Assembly: GCA_937900185.1 (NCBI GenBank)
Contig: CALCCW010000193.1
Coordinates: 1 to 22,849 of the forward strand
DNA: 22,849 nucleotides
Direction of reading: 5' to 3'
DNA from: QQUK01 sp913009765
GTDB lineage: Bacteria > Zixibacteria > MSB-5A5 > GN15 > FEB-12
Below, piece after piece: positions 7,978 to 16,262 of the stretch. The translations under genes were made by a program, and so were the position numbers. The notes under the pieces were generated by a model that was given only the letters and a program-made list of their open reading frames with translations, was not told the DNA's origin and made no database searches. Position 1 is the first letter of the stretch, and every line of letters begins with the position of its first letter.

Positions 7978-10941
7978 CTACGTATTCTCTATTTCACTCT
8001 TTGATGCCTTCGGCATATTCGGATTCAAATTTCTAATCTTAGCTAAGAACGAAGTACGTGGACGAATATTTAACTCACCTAGTAAATCATAGGCACGGTT
8101 GCGGGCTTTCACCTGATACACATTTGAAGTTTTATCAAGAATATCACCAAATGCTATCGCATTGGCAGGACAAGCCTGCTGACAAGCGACAACAACATCA
8201 CCATCAACTATGAGTCTGTCTTCTTTCTTTGCTTCTATTCTTGCTTTAGAAATACGCTGTATACAATATGTACATTTTTCCATAACACCGCGGGAGCGTA
8301 CTGTTACATCGGGATTCATCGCCATCTTGACAATCTCCGGAGTTTCTTTGGTGAAATTAAAGAAGTTAAATCGACGTACTTTATACGGACAATTATTGGC
8401 ACAATAACGGGTACCGATACAACGATTATAAACCATCGTATTCAGACCATCATCTGAGTGTACTGTTGCGGCAACCGGACAAACCTGTTCGCATGGTGCC
8501 ATTTCGCAATGCTGACAGGCAACCGGCTGATGTACCATTTCAACAGATGCCGAGTTCTCAACATCACCTGAAAAATATCTGTCGATACGAATCCAGTGCA
8601 TTTCACGTCCGTTGCGGACTTCCTGTTTACCTATTACTGGAATATTATTTTCAGACTGACAGGCAATAGTACAGGCAGAACAACCGGTACAAGTTGTTAA
8701 ATCTATCGCCATTCCCCATTGGTTGCCCTTGTCATATTTAAATTCATCCCACATTGATTCAAGCGGAGGATGCTCTACCGCTTCTTTGGCAAACTCGGGA
8801 TTATACTTGTAATCTTCTTTGGTTGCTTCTCTCACAATCGGACGGTCTTCCATCGACCAATGATCCTGCACATTGGCAAGCTCAAAAGTTCGACCTGTTC
8901 CAACAATAGTAACACCGAAAGCATAAGACATCGCTTCTGATGTACGAATTGGATAAACATCAAAACCGGCTTTATCTGCAATCCGACCAATACCTTTCCG
9001 ACCGTATCCTAATTCGAGAATGACAGTATCGTTGGCAGTTCCCGGGACAACCCATAACGGCATTTGAATTTCTCTGCCATCTATTGTAATATTTATTAAA
9101 TCTTCAGATTTTAATCCAAGTGAGTCGGCAGTCTTTTTAGAGACCTGAGCAACATTATCCCACGCTATTCTTGTGACAGCACCAGGAAGCTCCTGCAACC
9201 ATCCGTTGTTGGCAAATCGACCGTCAAATGTTGACGGCGACGGGACAAAGACAAATTCAATACCATTATTATTTCTTAAATTTAATAATTCAGCTGGAAT
9301 TTTTCTTCCCGCAATCCCAACTACCTTTGAAGCAGAACCTTTAAGAAGACCATCATGTAAAACTTTTCTCCAAGAAGACTCAAATGAACCTGAAAGTAAT
9401 TTACCCCAAGTTTCTCTTACGATGTTATGTCCATCTTTGTATTCGCCGGTTGCTGCCAATGAAAGAAATTCAACCGCCGACTTACCGTCAAACAGAGGAG
9501 CTATCAAAGGCTGAACCACCGAAGCAGTTCCATCTACCGAGCGAGCATCAGACCAGTTTTCTAAATAATGAGTAGTTGGAATATGCCATGAACAGACTTT
9601 TGCGGTTTCATCGTTGTAAAGCCCAACATGAATCGAGTTTTCTACTTTTTTCAAAGCAGAGTTGAACTTGAAATCAGCCGGTGCATTATATATAGGGTTT
9701 GTGTTCAACATAAGAAGCGTTGAAACAGAACCTGATTTCATATTATAAGTTAAATCCTTAAGAGAACCAACAGATGAAATTTCAGTATCTTTCCGCTCAA
9801 CATAACGAACAGATCTGCCAATATTCTCAAGATGTTCATTTATCGTATACACCAATGCATGAACTTCTTTTGGCATTCGACGACCAGCGACGACCAGCGA
9901 CTTCCCTTTTGAGTCAATCAAATCTTGTACAAGCGGGTCAAGCCATGCAGCACTTGCAGGAGACAGTTTTAAATTTTGATCTACATTCCATACTTCAAGA
10001 TTTTGTGCAACAGCATGAACAAACCGAACAATTTCATGCTGTTTGATTACTAAGCGATGGTCAGCAACCCCACCTGTTCCCGAAAAAGCAGTTTCGACAA
10101 CATACAAGCGGTTCATTTTGCTATGCTCATCTTCAATAGTACGACCGGCAGCAAAACCGGTATTGGCGGTTATATCTTCAGATTCAGTTAAGGTAAAATC
10201 GGAATCAAGCGACAAAATAACATCTGCTTTACTGTAATCATAAATCGGCTGTATATCTTTACCGGTTGCAGACCTAAGCCCATCATATATATTCTCATCA
10301 GAAACAGGCTCATAAGTTGCCCATCTTGCTTTTGGAAAAATTTTTTCAAATTGTTTTTTAAGTCGAGCAAGAGTCGGTGAAGCAAACGATTCAGATAAAA
10401 CCGCAAGCCCTTCCCCTTTACTGTCTTTATATGCTGCAAATTTTTCAGCCCAGAAAGAGGTAAAATCTTCAAATGTCTTTTCTTTACCTTTTCGCAAAAC
10501 TTTTTTTGAACGGTCAGGGTCATAAAGACCCAGCATCGAGGCTTGTATCATCGCATTGGACGAACCTAAAGTTGATGGATGCAGTTTATTCCCTTCAATT
10601 TTAGTAGGGCGACCTTCATGACTTTCTACTACTATTCCGTACGATGACGTACTAAACGGCATTGTAGTCGCATACTGTTGAGCAATACCGGGGATAACAT
10701 CTTCGGGCGGCTTGACATACGGAACAATTTTTTCTTTCGGTCGACGGCATCCTGCTAAACCGGCTAGTGCAATTGATGCTCCCATTATGCCCATAAAATT
10801 ACGGCGTGACCAATCATTGTTCATTTCAGATGCACCTTCAGGGAATTCCCTATGTGCTTTTTCTTTATATTCTTTTGAGCCATCAAGCTGTTCTAAAGAA
10901 CGGAAATATTTCTTTTTCTGCACTTTGTTTTCTTTTTTCAT
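7978..10941 (-). CDS. actB: Alternative complex III subunit ActB (molybdopterin-oxidoreductase-like domain fused to a four-cluster Fe-S domain)
   Basis: Large periplasmic electron-transfer subunit, 987 residues. It has a twin-arginine signal SRRNF at 45-49 and a lipobox LAGC with Cys65. A molybdopterin-oxidoreductase-like domain spans about 75-700, and in Act this domain binds no molybdenum cofactor. The Fe-S domain (about 740-970) has Cys groups at 751/754/757/761, 809/812/817/821, 841/847/851 and 890/893/920/924. The third group has Thr844 where ferredoxin-like proteins have Cys, giving 15 ligands. This suits three [4Fe-4S] and one [3Fe-4S] cluster, as described for Rhodothermus. The ATG at 10941 overlaps the actA stop in ATGA, which decides it over an ATG 18 bases upstream. 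Confidence 0.96.
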   Translation of the reverse strand: MKKENKVQKKKYFRSLEQLDGSKEYKEKAHREFPEGASEMNNDWSRRNFMGIMGASIALAGLAGCRRPKEKIVPYVKPPEDVIPGIAQQYATTMPFSTSSYGIVVESHEGRPTKIEGNKLHPSTLGSSNAMIQASMLGLYDPDRSKKVLRKGKEKTFEDFTSFWAEKFAAYKDSKGEGLAVLSESFASPTLARLKKQFEKIFPKARWATYEPVSDENIYDGLRSATGKDIQPIYDYSKADVILSLDSDFTLTESEDITANTGFAAGRTIEDEHSKMNRLYVVETAFSGTGGVADHRLVIKQHEIVRFVHAVAQNLEVWNVDQNLKLSPASAAWLDPLVQDLIDSKGKSLVVAGRRMPKEVHALVYTINEHLENIGRSVRYVERKDTEISSVGSLKDLTYNMKSGSVSTLLMLNTNPIYNAPADFKFNSALKKVENSIHVGLYNDETAKVCSWHIPTTHYLENWSDARSVDGTASVVQPLIAPLFDGKSAVEFLSLAATGEYKDGHNIVRETWGKLLSGSFESSWRKVLHDGLLKGSASKVVGIAGRKIPAELLNLRNNNGIEFVFVPSPSTFDGRFANNGWLQELPGAVTRIAWDNVAQVSKKTADSLGLKSEDLINITIDGREIQMPLWVVPGTANDTVILELGYGRKGIGRIADKAGFDVYPIRTSEAMSYAFGVTIVGTGRTFELANVQDHWSMEDRPIVREATKEDYKYNPEFAKEAVEHPPLESMWDEFKYDKGNQWGMAIDLTTCTGCSACTIACQSENNIPVIGKQEVRNGREMHWIRIDRYFSGDVENSASVEMVHQPVACQHCEMAPCEQVCPVAATVHSDDGLNTMVYNRCIGTRYCANNCPYKVRRFNFFNFTKETPEIVKMAMNPDVTVRSRGVMEKCTYCIQRISKARIEAKKEDRLIVDGDVVVACQQACPANAIAFGDILDKTSNVYQVKARNRAYDLLGELNIRPRTSFLAKIRNLNPNMPKASKSEIENT

Positions 10942-11585
10942 CGGTGACATCCTGCACAATTAACTGGTGGAGAGATATTTTTCTCTTCAATAACTTTTTT
11001 AGCAAATTCAGCCTGATTGTCAGGTTTTTTCCAATACATATTGGTAACTTCGTTGACAGGTCTCAAGTTTGGTCCCGGATTACGGTGACAATCCAGACAC
11101 CATCCCATTGAAAGCGGTTCGGATTGTGTAACTTTTTCCATTTCAGCGATATTTCCATGACAGGTTATACAGCCAACACCTCTCTTAATATGTATAGAAT
11201 GATTAAAATAAGCATATTCACCAATTTTGTGTACTCGAACCCATTCAATTGGTTTGCCTGTCTGCCAGCTTTCTCTTACTTTTGCAAGTTTATCAGAGTC
11301 AGCTTTTACCAGCGTATGACAGTTCATACAAGTACGGGTAGGAGGGACATTGGAAACTGCCGATGTTTCTACCGAAATATGACAGTAACGGCAATCAATA
11401 CCTAAATCACCGGCATGCAGTTTATGACTGTATTCTACAGGCTGTTCCGGTTGGTAACCGACATCGGTAAATTTTGGTGATGCATAGTAATAGAAAAACC
11501 CAGCTGTTCCGGCTCCGCCTATTACCACAGCAATTATCAATATAAATGGGAGTTTATTTGTCCATGACGGAAATATTTGTGCCAA
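10938..11585 (-). CDS. actA: Alternative complex III subunit ActA (membrane-anchored pentahaem cytochrome c)
   Basis: Pentahaem cytochrome c, first gene of the act operon. One N-terminal membrane anchor (about residues 13-34) is followed by a periplasmic domain with five CxxCH sites: CRYCH 65-69, CMNCH 86-90, CITCH 139-143, CLDCH 163-167 and CAGCH 210-214. The last is one residue from the C-terminus. The His-rich segments VEYSHKLHAG and YFNHSIHIKRGVGC are typical of this family and supply distal haem ligands. The start must be the TTG at 11583-11585, because the next in-frame Met falls after the anchor and first haem. AGGA stands seven bases upstream. The stop overlaps the actB start. Confidence 0.96.
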   Translation of the reverse strand: MAQIFPSWTNKLPFILIIAVVIGGAGTAGFFYYYASPKFTDVGYQPEQPVEYSHKLHAGDLGIDCRYCHISVETSAVSNVPPTRTCMNCHTLVKADSDKLAKVRESWQTGKPIEWVRVHKIGEYAYFNHSIHIKRGVGCITCHGNIAEMEKVTQSEPLSMGWCLDCHRNPGPNLRPVNEVTNMYWKKPDNQAEFAKKVIEEKNISPPVNCAGCHR

Positions 11586-11627
11586 ATAATAATCCTATAT
11601 ATTTTTAAAAATCCCTATAACCTACCA

Positions 11628-11645
11628 CAGTCAAATTTCTGACTG
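11628..11645. repeat. 18-bp palindrome in the act leader, possible operator
   Basis: CAGTCA and TGACTG form a perfect six-base inverted repeat around a six-base centre (CAGTCAAATTTCTGACTG on the plus strand). It lies between the predicted act promoter and the actA start, downstream of the expected transcription start. It could be a repressor site or a small leader hairpin. Confidence 0.45.
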
Positions 11646-11659
11646 CCTCATTAAAATTT

Positions 11660-11688
11660 AACATAAAATATAATTATCATATTGTCAA
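11660..11688 (-). promoter_or_regulatory. Predicted promoter of the act operon
   Basis: On the minus strand, a perfect TTGACA (11683-11688) is followed after 17 bases by TATGTT (11660-11665). The expected start near 11653 gives a leader of about 68 bases that includes the palindrome at 11628-11645. Confidence 0.55.
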
Positions 11689-11853
11689 CAGCAAAATAGA
11701 CAAGTAAGAACCAATTTGTCCATAAATAATAATATTATTAACGTTTAATAAATGAATTTATCTTCTTATTTACTTTGCTTTTTATATGTACAAACTCTAA
11801 AACAGCTAATCAACAACAAAATATTGTCTTTTTTAGGGACTGTTGATAAAGTA

Positions 11854-11890
11854 TCAGTTCACAATTCACGTTTCGTGAATCAGGAACTGA
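11854..11890. repeat. Imperfect hairpin inside the miniature element
   Basis: TCAGTTC pairs with GAACTGA and ATTCACG pairs with CGTGAAT around a TTT loop, with a three-base internal mismatch between the two stems. The total is 14 paired bases in a 37-bp stretch. Confidence 0.7.
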
Positions 11891-11903
11891 CACAACGAAA
11901 AAA

Positions 11904-11929
11904 GATCTTTCTACTCCGATCAGGGTGAC
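11904..11929 (-). repeat. Dispersed repeat copy 1 (inverted orientation)
   Basis: Read on the minus strand it is a diverged relative of the copy at 11954-11980: it begins GTCACCCTGATC where that copy has GTCATGCTGAGC, and both end in a GA-rich stretch before GAT/TAT. The two copies face each other across 24 bp. Confidence 0.45.
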
Positions 11930-11953
11930 TTGAAAGACAACAACTTATAATTT

Positions 11954-11980
11954 GTCATGCTGAGCCTGTCGAAGTATGCT
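11954..11980 (+). repeat. Dispersed repeat copy 2
   Basis: GTCATGCTGAG followed by CGAAGTATG belongs, by recollection, to a short intergenic repeat type found in many bacterial genomes (GTCATxCTGAGC...CGAAG). A second clear copy lies at 19197-19223 in the opposite orientation. Confidence 0.6.
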
Positions 11981-11982
11981 CC

Positions 11983-12063
11983 AAAAAAAAGGTTTTTCAA
12001 CAATCCCTTTAGGAAGTATCACAAAAAACAGCATGCCGAAATGGAGTTGAAAAACCTCTTTTT
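11983..12063. repeat. Inverted repeat pair GTTGAAAAACC spanning the right end of the element
   Basis: GGTTTTTCAAC at 11991-12001 is perfectly repeated in inverse as GTTGAAAAACC at 12046-12056. With flanking A/T runs, 17 of 18 bases can pair (11984-12001 with 12046-12063). The outer arm lies outside the predicted element end, which may mean a second, nested or degraded element. Confidence 0.5.
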
Positions 12064-12185
12064 ACTTTAGTTAAGACACAATAATTATATATTTTTCTAT
12101 TTTTATATTTGTTTTTATGAAACAGCTTATAAATATTACCGTACAACAATTAAATAGCTCAGTAATAAATATTGATGGGATAAAG

Positions 12186-14534
12186 ATGACAAAAACGATA
12201 TTGTTTTTAATGCTTGTATCGGAATTATTATTTTCGACTACGAAAGCAGCTGTTTTAAAAGGAACGGTAATCAATGCCAATACTCATCTTCCGGCGGCAT
12301 TTGTCACAATCAATTCATCTCAAAATTCGCAAAGTGTTATGACAAATGAAGATGGAAGTTTTATTCTACATCTTAATTTGGGGCAAACGACTTTAAAATG
12401 CTCACATATCGCATATTATACTTATACGTCTGATATAAATATCGATAAAGACACTGTCGAAATAGAAATCAGGCTCAATCCCTCATTGATAGTGCTTCCC
12501 TCTATAAAAGTGTATGATAGAGATTATGATGCCGCCCAAAGAATCATTCTTGAAGCTATTCACAACAAAGACAAGATACTTGCTATGCTCAACAGTTATC
12601 AGTTTGACGCATATACTAAAGCAACTGTGTGGAACGCATCAAATCCTGACTCCTTAAAACCTTGGTTTATAACTGAAACAGAATTAACCGCATACTGGAA
12701 ATATCCATCAAAATACAAAGAAATAATCACCGCCCGTAAACAATCAACCAACGTACAAGCAGACGACAATCTTATAACTATTGGTGAAGTTCTAAATTTT
12801 AATAATAACCGGATCGACTTTTGGGGAGGTTCCTTTGTTTCACCCACTGCCAAAGATGCCTTAGATTACTATAATTACTATTTACTGGATACACTTCATT
12901 ATGATACTTTACCGGTCTATCTTTTAGAAGTTGAACCTAAAAGCAGCACAACTCCACTATTTATCGGCACAATACAGATAAACGCCAACACCTATGAGAT
13001 TATGGGGGTTGACTTTACTATAAATGAAGGCTTAGATAATCCATATCTCAAAAAAATTCAAATAGTTCAGGAATTCCAATTGTTTGAGGATAAATATTGG
13101 ATGCCCATTATTTTAAAATACAAAGGTAATCTTGACATCTCTTTCCCTTTAGTTCCAAAAATTTCATTTTCCTATACTGCCGCTTTACAGAGATATCAAT
13201 TTGAAAAAGAGTATGGCGACACAATTTTTAATAAATATGAATTAGAAGTTGATGAAAATGCCGATGATTTTGATTCTACCCAATGGCTGGCAAACAGATT
13301 TATCCCTTTAACTCAGACAGAAGAAAAGGCGTATGACTATATTGATTCTGTGAAACAGAATAAATCTCTCTACAAAAAATTACTCCCTATAATTCCCGGC
13401 ATACTTTATACCGCGACCAATAACCCGGATATGTTTCATTTTAATCGTGTAGAAGGTGCCTATCTTGGATATAGAAAGAGTAAATTTTTCAATAAAGATA
13501 AAATATTTATCTTCGGAAAAGCAGGCTATGCATTTGATGCAAAACTATGGCAGCAATTATACGCTTTTAATTACACCTTATCAAAAAAAAATAGATTAAC
13601 ATTCTACATATCATATCATGATAATATCCAGACACGAAAAACGGTGAATTCATCAAGATATGGCAATGCCACCGGTCTATCACTTTTGTATAAACATGAC
13701 CCGTATGATTACTACCGTGAAAAAGGGTTTACTTTAGGTACATCTATTACCCCAATACGTCAAACTTATTTGTCGGTTTCATACAATGATTTTAATCAAT
13801 ATACTATGACAAATAATACAAATTACTCTCTTTTTAATAAAGAGAGAACTTACAGAAAAAATCTATCAATCTCAGATGGAGAACTCCGTTCGTTAAAATT
13901 TAATTTTCAATATGAAACAACACAATTGATAAAAAATAAAGGAAAAGAAGATTCCTATCCAACATATCCCTATTCATTTATTCAATTTGGATCTGAGATA
14001 TCTAACCATTCGTTTTTAAATAGTGATTTAGAATATACAACTATTTTGGGACAATTCTATACAAACCGTCAATTTTTTAGCTTGGGAACATTCTCGCTGG
14101 GGATCTACGGAACAACAAAACTTTCAGGTAACCTTCCACCTCAAAGATACACTGTTATGGATTTTGGTGGAAATATACTTGATGCAAATATGACTTTCCG
14201 GACTTTAAGGTATAAAAACTTTTCGGGTAATGACCTCTTTTCAATTTATTATAGTCAGCGATTTGGTACAAAACTGTTTAAAAAAACCGGTCTCCCTTTA
14301 ATTAAAAAAATACCTTACAGTTTATCTATCCATGGAGGTGTTTTCTGGAGTGAGTTAAAAGATAACGCCTATAATACAAGTGATGAGTTACTGGCTCAAA
14401 CCGGCAACAACCCATATAGCGAAATTGGTTTTTCTTTAGGTAGATTACCACTAATGACAAAATTATCATTTACGTGGCAACTGTCAGCTTATGATACAGA
14501 TAAGTTTTATCTGGGAATTAGATTTGGTTTGTAA
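12186..14534 (+). CDS. DUF5686 / carboxypeptidase-regulatory-like outer-membrane protein
   Basis: Predicted outer-membrane protein of 782 residues. A signal peptide (residues 1-22, MTKTILFLMLVSELLFSTT) is followed by a CarboxypepD_reg-like beta-sandwich (about 24-105; LKGTVINANTHLPAAFVTI, then NEDGSFILHL). The rest is a long DUF5686-type region with many alternating aromatic strands and a C-terminal barrel ending in FYLGIRFGL. Such proteins are common in Bacteroidota and relatives; their role is not established. I use the ATG at 12186, which gives a clean signal peptide and has GGGA just upstream. A frame open to 12117 adds 23 residues without a ribosome site. It is divergent from actA, with the miniature element in its upstream region. 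Confidence 0.85.
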   Translation: MTKTILFLMLVSELLFSTTKAAVLKGTVINANTHLPAAFVTINSSQNSQSVMTNEDGSFILHLNLGQTTLKCSHIAYYTYTSDINIDKDTVEIEIRLNPSLIVLPSIKVYDRDYDAAQRIILEAIHNKDKILAMLNSYQFDAYTKATVWNASNPDSLKPWFITETELTAYWKYPSKYKEIITARKQSTNVQADDNLITIGEVLNFNNNRIDFWGGSFVSPTAKDALDYYNYYLLDTLHYDTLPVYLLEVEPKSSTTPLFIGTIQINANTYEIMGVDFTINEGLDNPYLKKIQIVQEFQLFEDKYWMPIILKYKGNLDISFPLVPKISFSYTAALQRYQFEKEYGDTIFNKYELEVDENADDFDSTQWLANRFIPLTQTEEKAYDYIDSVKQNKSLYKKLLPIIPGILYTATNNPDMFHFNRVEGAYLGYRKSKFFNKDKIFIFGKAGYAFDAKLWQQLYAFNYTLSKKNRLTFYISYHDNIQTRKTVNSSRYGNATGLSLLYKHDPYDYYREKGFTLGTSITPIRQTYLSVSYNDFNQYTMTNNTNYSLFNKERTYRKNLSISDGELRSLKFNFQYETTQLIKNKGKEDSYPTYPYSFIQFGSEISNHSFLNSDLEYTTILGQFYTNRQFFSLGTFSLGIYGTTKLSGNLPPQRYTVMDFGGNILDANMTFRTLRYKNFSGNDLFSIYYSQRFGTKLFKKTGLPLIKKIPYSLSIHGGVFWSELKDNAYNTSDELLAQTGNNPYSEIGFSLGRLPLMTKLSFTWQLSAYDTDKFYLGIRFGL

Positions 14535-14703
14535 AATATACGGAACGATTTTTGATATACATATTCCGATACTAAAATAGGCTATCTTGCCTATGACTGG
14601 GGCTTAAACAAAAAGTAAAAATTCGTTTTTCTCCAAATACTTGCATATTTTGTTTCAAAATAATATAATTACTTACTTAAACTTTTTAATAGATATTATT
14701 TTG
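14535..14703. other. Short intergenic region with two small hairpins
   Basis: ATAGGC/GCCTAT (14577-14594) and CGGAA/TTCCG (14541-14568) can form small stems, but neither is followed by a T-run. No clear promoter or terminator is visible between the DUF5686 gene and the next one. Confidence 0.4.
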
Positions 14704-16122
14704 ATGAATATAGCAGAAACAATCGATAAAACCAGTATACCGTATGTCCTTTGGATAATTGCTATCGTTATAGCACTACCTGTATTGTTGTTTTTAACCA
14801 CAGGAAGAATAAACTTTTTAATTATGTATCTTGGAGTTTTATTTTTAAGCTCCTTAGTTACTTTTCCTCGTGTAAGCTTCTATCTATTTTTATTATCAAT
14901 TTCTATTTACTATCCGACTTTTATCGGACGATTTGCCTTGCATCCTTATGACATTTGTTTTGCTATTTTTATAATTGCTATCGTAAGCGATTACTTATTA
15001 AAAGGAAAAACAAATTTTGTTATGACAAAACTTGATATACCGTTTATTATACTTATTATTGCTACAATAATATCAGCTGTCTTTGCATTCAATAAATCAT
15101 ACGCAATAGTACCTACTTTTAGAATAATAACAATTTATATAGCATACCGAGCGATGGTTATTTATATACCTAAATTTAATCTTCGCAAAGTTCTTCTTTT
15201 TTATATTTACCAAGTTTTTGCATTGTCACTATTAAACTGTATATTATTTTTAATCGCCGGAGGTAAGGTTAGAATTTTCGGACCTTCTTGGTTAGCTTTT
15301 GAACCTTATGCAATGACTGCTATCCCAATGACATTTGCATTTTTTATTTGGTCAGAGTCATCAAAAGAGAGATTTAAGTACGCTGTAATAACTATCATAA
15401 TATTTATTGCTCTATTGGCAACGCAATCAAGAGCTCCAATGTTAGCAGTTGTAATTTCAACACCTCTTTTATTAATCTTTGCGTATAAAAAAATGTATGG
15501 TACTAAAAAAACTATATACAAAAAACAACTATTTAAATTATTGACTGCCGTAAGTATTGTTATTGTAATTGGATTTCTTTTTAAAGATACTTTGTTCAAG
15601 GATGCCTTCGGAAGATTTGAATTATTCTTTGAAGCTCTAAGCAACCCTAAAGGAACTGTTTATTTAAGAATTGTATTATGGACTGCTGCCATTAAAGCAT
15701 TTATACATAATCCTTTCGTAGGGATTGGTATTGGAAATTTTAGAATAATTGATCAAATTTATCCGGAATTACGGTTTATTCCTGTTTGGTCTTGTATAGG
15801 CGGTATGTCTACTCATAATGTTATTCTAAACTACTTAGCTGAAACAGGTATTTTGGGTTCCATGAGTTTGATGGCAATTACTATCATAAATCTCAAAATT
15901 GCTTTTAATTCTTTTAAGATAAAAATGTCATCAGAAGATACTCAGATAACAGGAGCAATTTTAATTGCAATTATTGTTTTTTCTCTTACCATTTTATATA
16001 TGCGGGCATGGACTTGGGGGCAGGATGGGTATATCATGGCTTTGTTATTTGCTTTTAACATCGCTTGGAATCAAAGACTAAGAAATAAAACCAACTCCCA
16101 AAATATCTCCTTCAAACATTAG
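14704..16122 (+). CDS. O-antigen ligase / polymerase-like membrane protein (Wzy_C family)
   Basis: A 472-residue protein that is hydrophobic nearly throughout, with about 10-12 membrane segments. Features of the O-antigen ligase family are the ATQSRAPML segment with Arg243, and a large periplasmic loop holding GIGIGNF (340-346). The loop ends in THNVILNYLAETGILG with His371 and Glu380. WaaL- and Wzy-type enzymes use equivalent Arg and His residues to join or polymerise lipid-linked glycans. No glycosyltransferase or flippase gene is adjacent, so the substrate cannot be guessed. The start is uncertain: ATG at 14704 is used, and a TTG at 14641 would add 21 residues; neither has a good ribosome site. 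Very AT-rich. Confidence 0.82.
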   Translation: MNIAETIDKTSIPYVLWIIAIVIALPVLLFLTTGRINFLIMYLGVLFLSSLVTFPRVSFYLFLLSISIYYPTFIGRFALHPYDICFAIFIIAIVSDYLLKGKTNFVMTKLDIPFIILIIATIISAVFAFNKSYAIVPTFRIITIYIAYRAMVIYIPKFNLRKVLLFYIYQVFALSLLNCILFLIAGGKVRIFGPSWLAFEPYAMTAIPMTFAFFIWSESSKERFKYAVITIIIFIALLATQSRAPMLAVVISTPLLLIFAYKKMYGTKKTIYKKQLFKLLTAVSIVIVIGFLFKDTLFKDAFGRFELFFEALSNPKGTVYLRIVLWTAAIKAFIHNPFVGIGIGNFRIIDQIYPELRFIPVWSCIGGMSTHNVILNYLAETGILGSMSLMAITIINLKIAFNSFKIKMSSEDTQITGAILIAIIVFSLTILYMRAWTWGQDGYIMALLFAFNIAWNQRLRNKTNSQNISFKH

Positions 16123-16262
16123 TAATTATTGTCCAATAATTGCACAATTTTATGCTAATTTCCACTCAGTTGCATCAGATTTAAACCCGATAAATTTGAT
16201 ATTGATTAAAACTTACATCAAATATGATGAAACTAACATAAATGAATGTATGTGAGTAAACT

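Larger units (their letters stand above)
11836..12007. mobile_element. Probable miniature inverted-repeat element (172 bp) with TTTA target duplication
   Basis: The ends are imperfect inverted repeats: GGGACTGTTGATAAA at 11836-11850 and TTTTTCAACAATCCC at 11993-12007, matching at 13 of 15 positions. TTTA flanks the element on both sides (11832-11835 and 12008-12011), as expected for a 4-bp target duplication. Inside are a 37-bp imperfect hairpin (11854-11890) and two head-to-head copies of a dispersed repeat (11904-11929 and 11954-11980). No coding frame is convincing, so it would need a transposase encoded elsewhere. Seen: repeats and flanks. Inferred: mobility. Confidence 0.6.

Noticed and set aside
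8210..10523. Open frames of 63-113 codons antisense or out of frame within actB
   Set aside because: Shadow frames of a strongly conserved gene with all Fe-S motifs in the main frame.
7978..10941. Active molybdenum oxidoreductase (polysulfide, nitrate or similar reductase)
   Set aside because: Fusion to the four-cluster Fe-S domain and location between ActA and ActC identify ActB, whose family has lost the cofactor.
12117..12185. Earlier start of the DUF5686 gene at 12117
   Set aside because: No ribosome site, and it would bury the signal peptide behind 23 polar residues.
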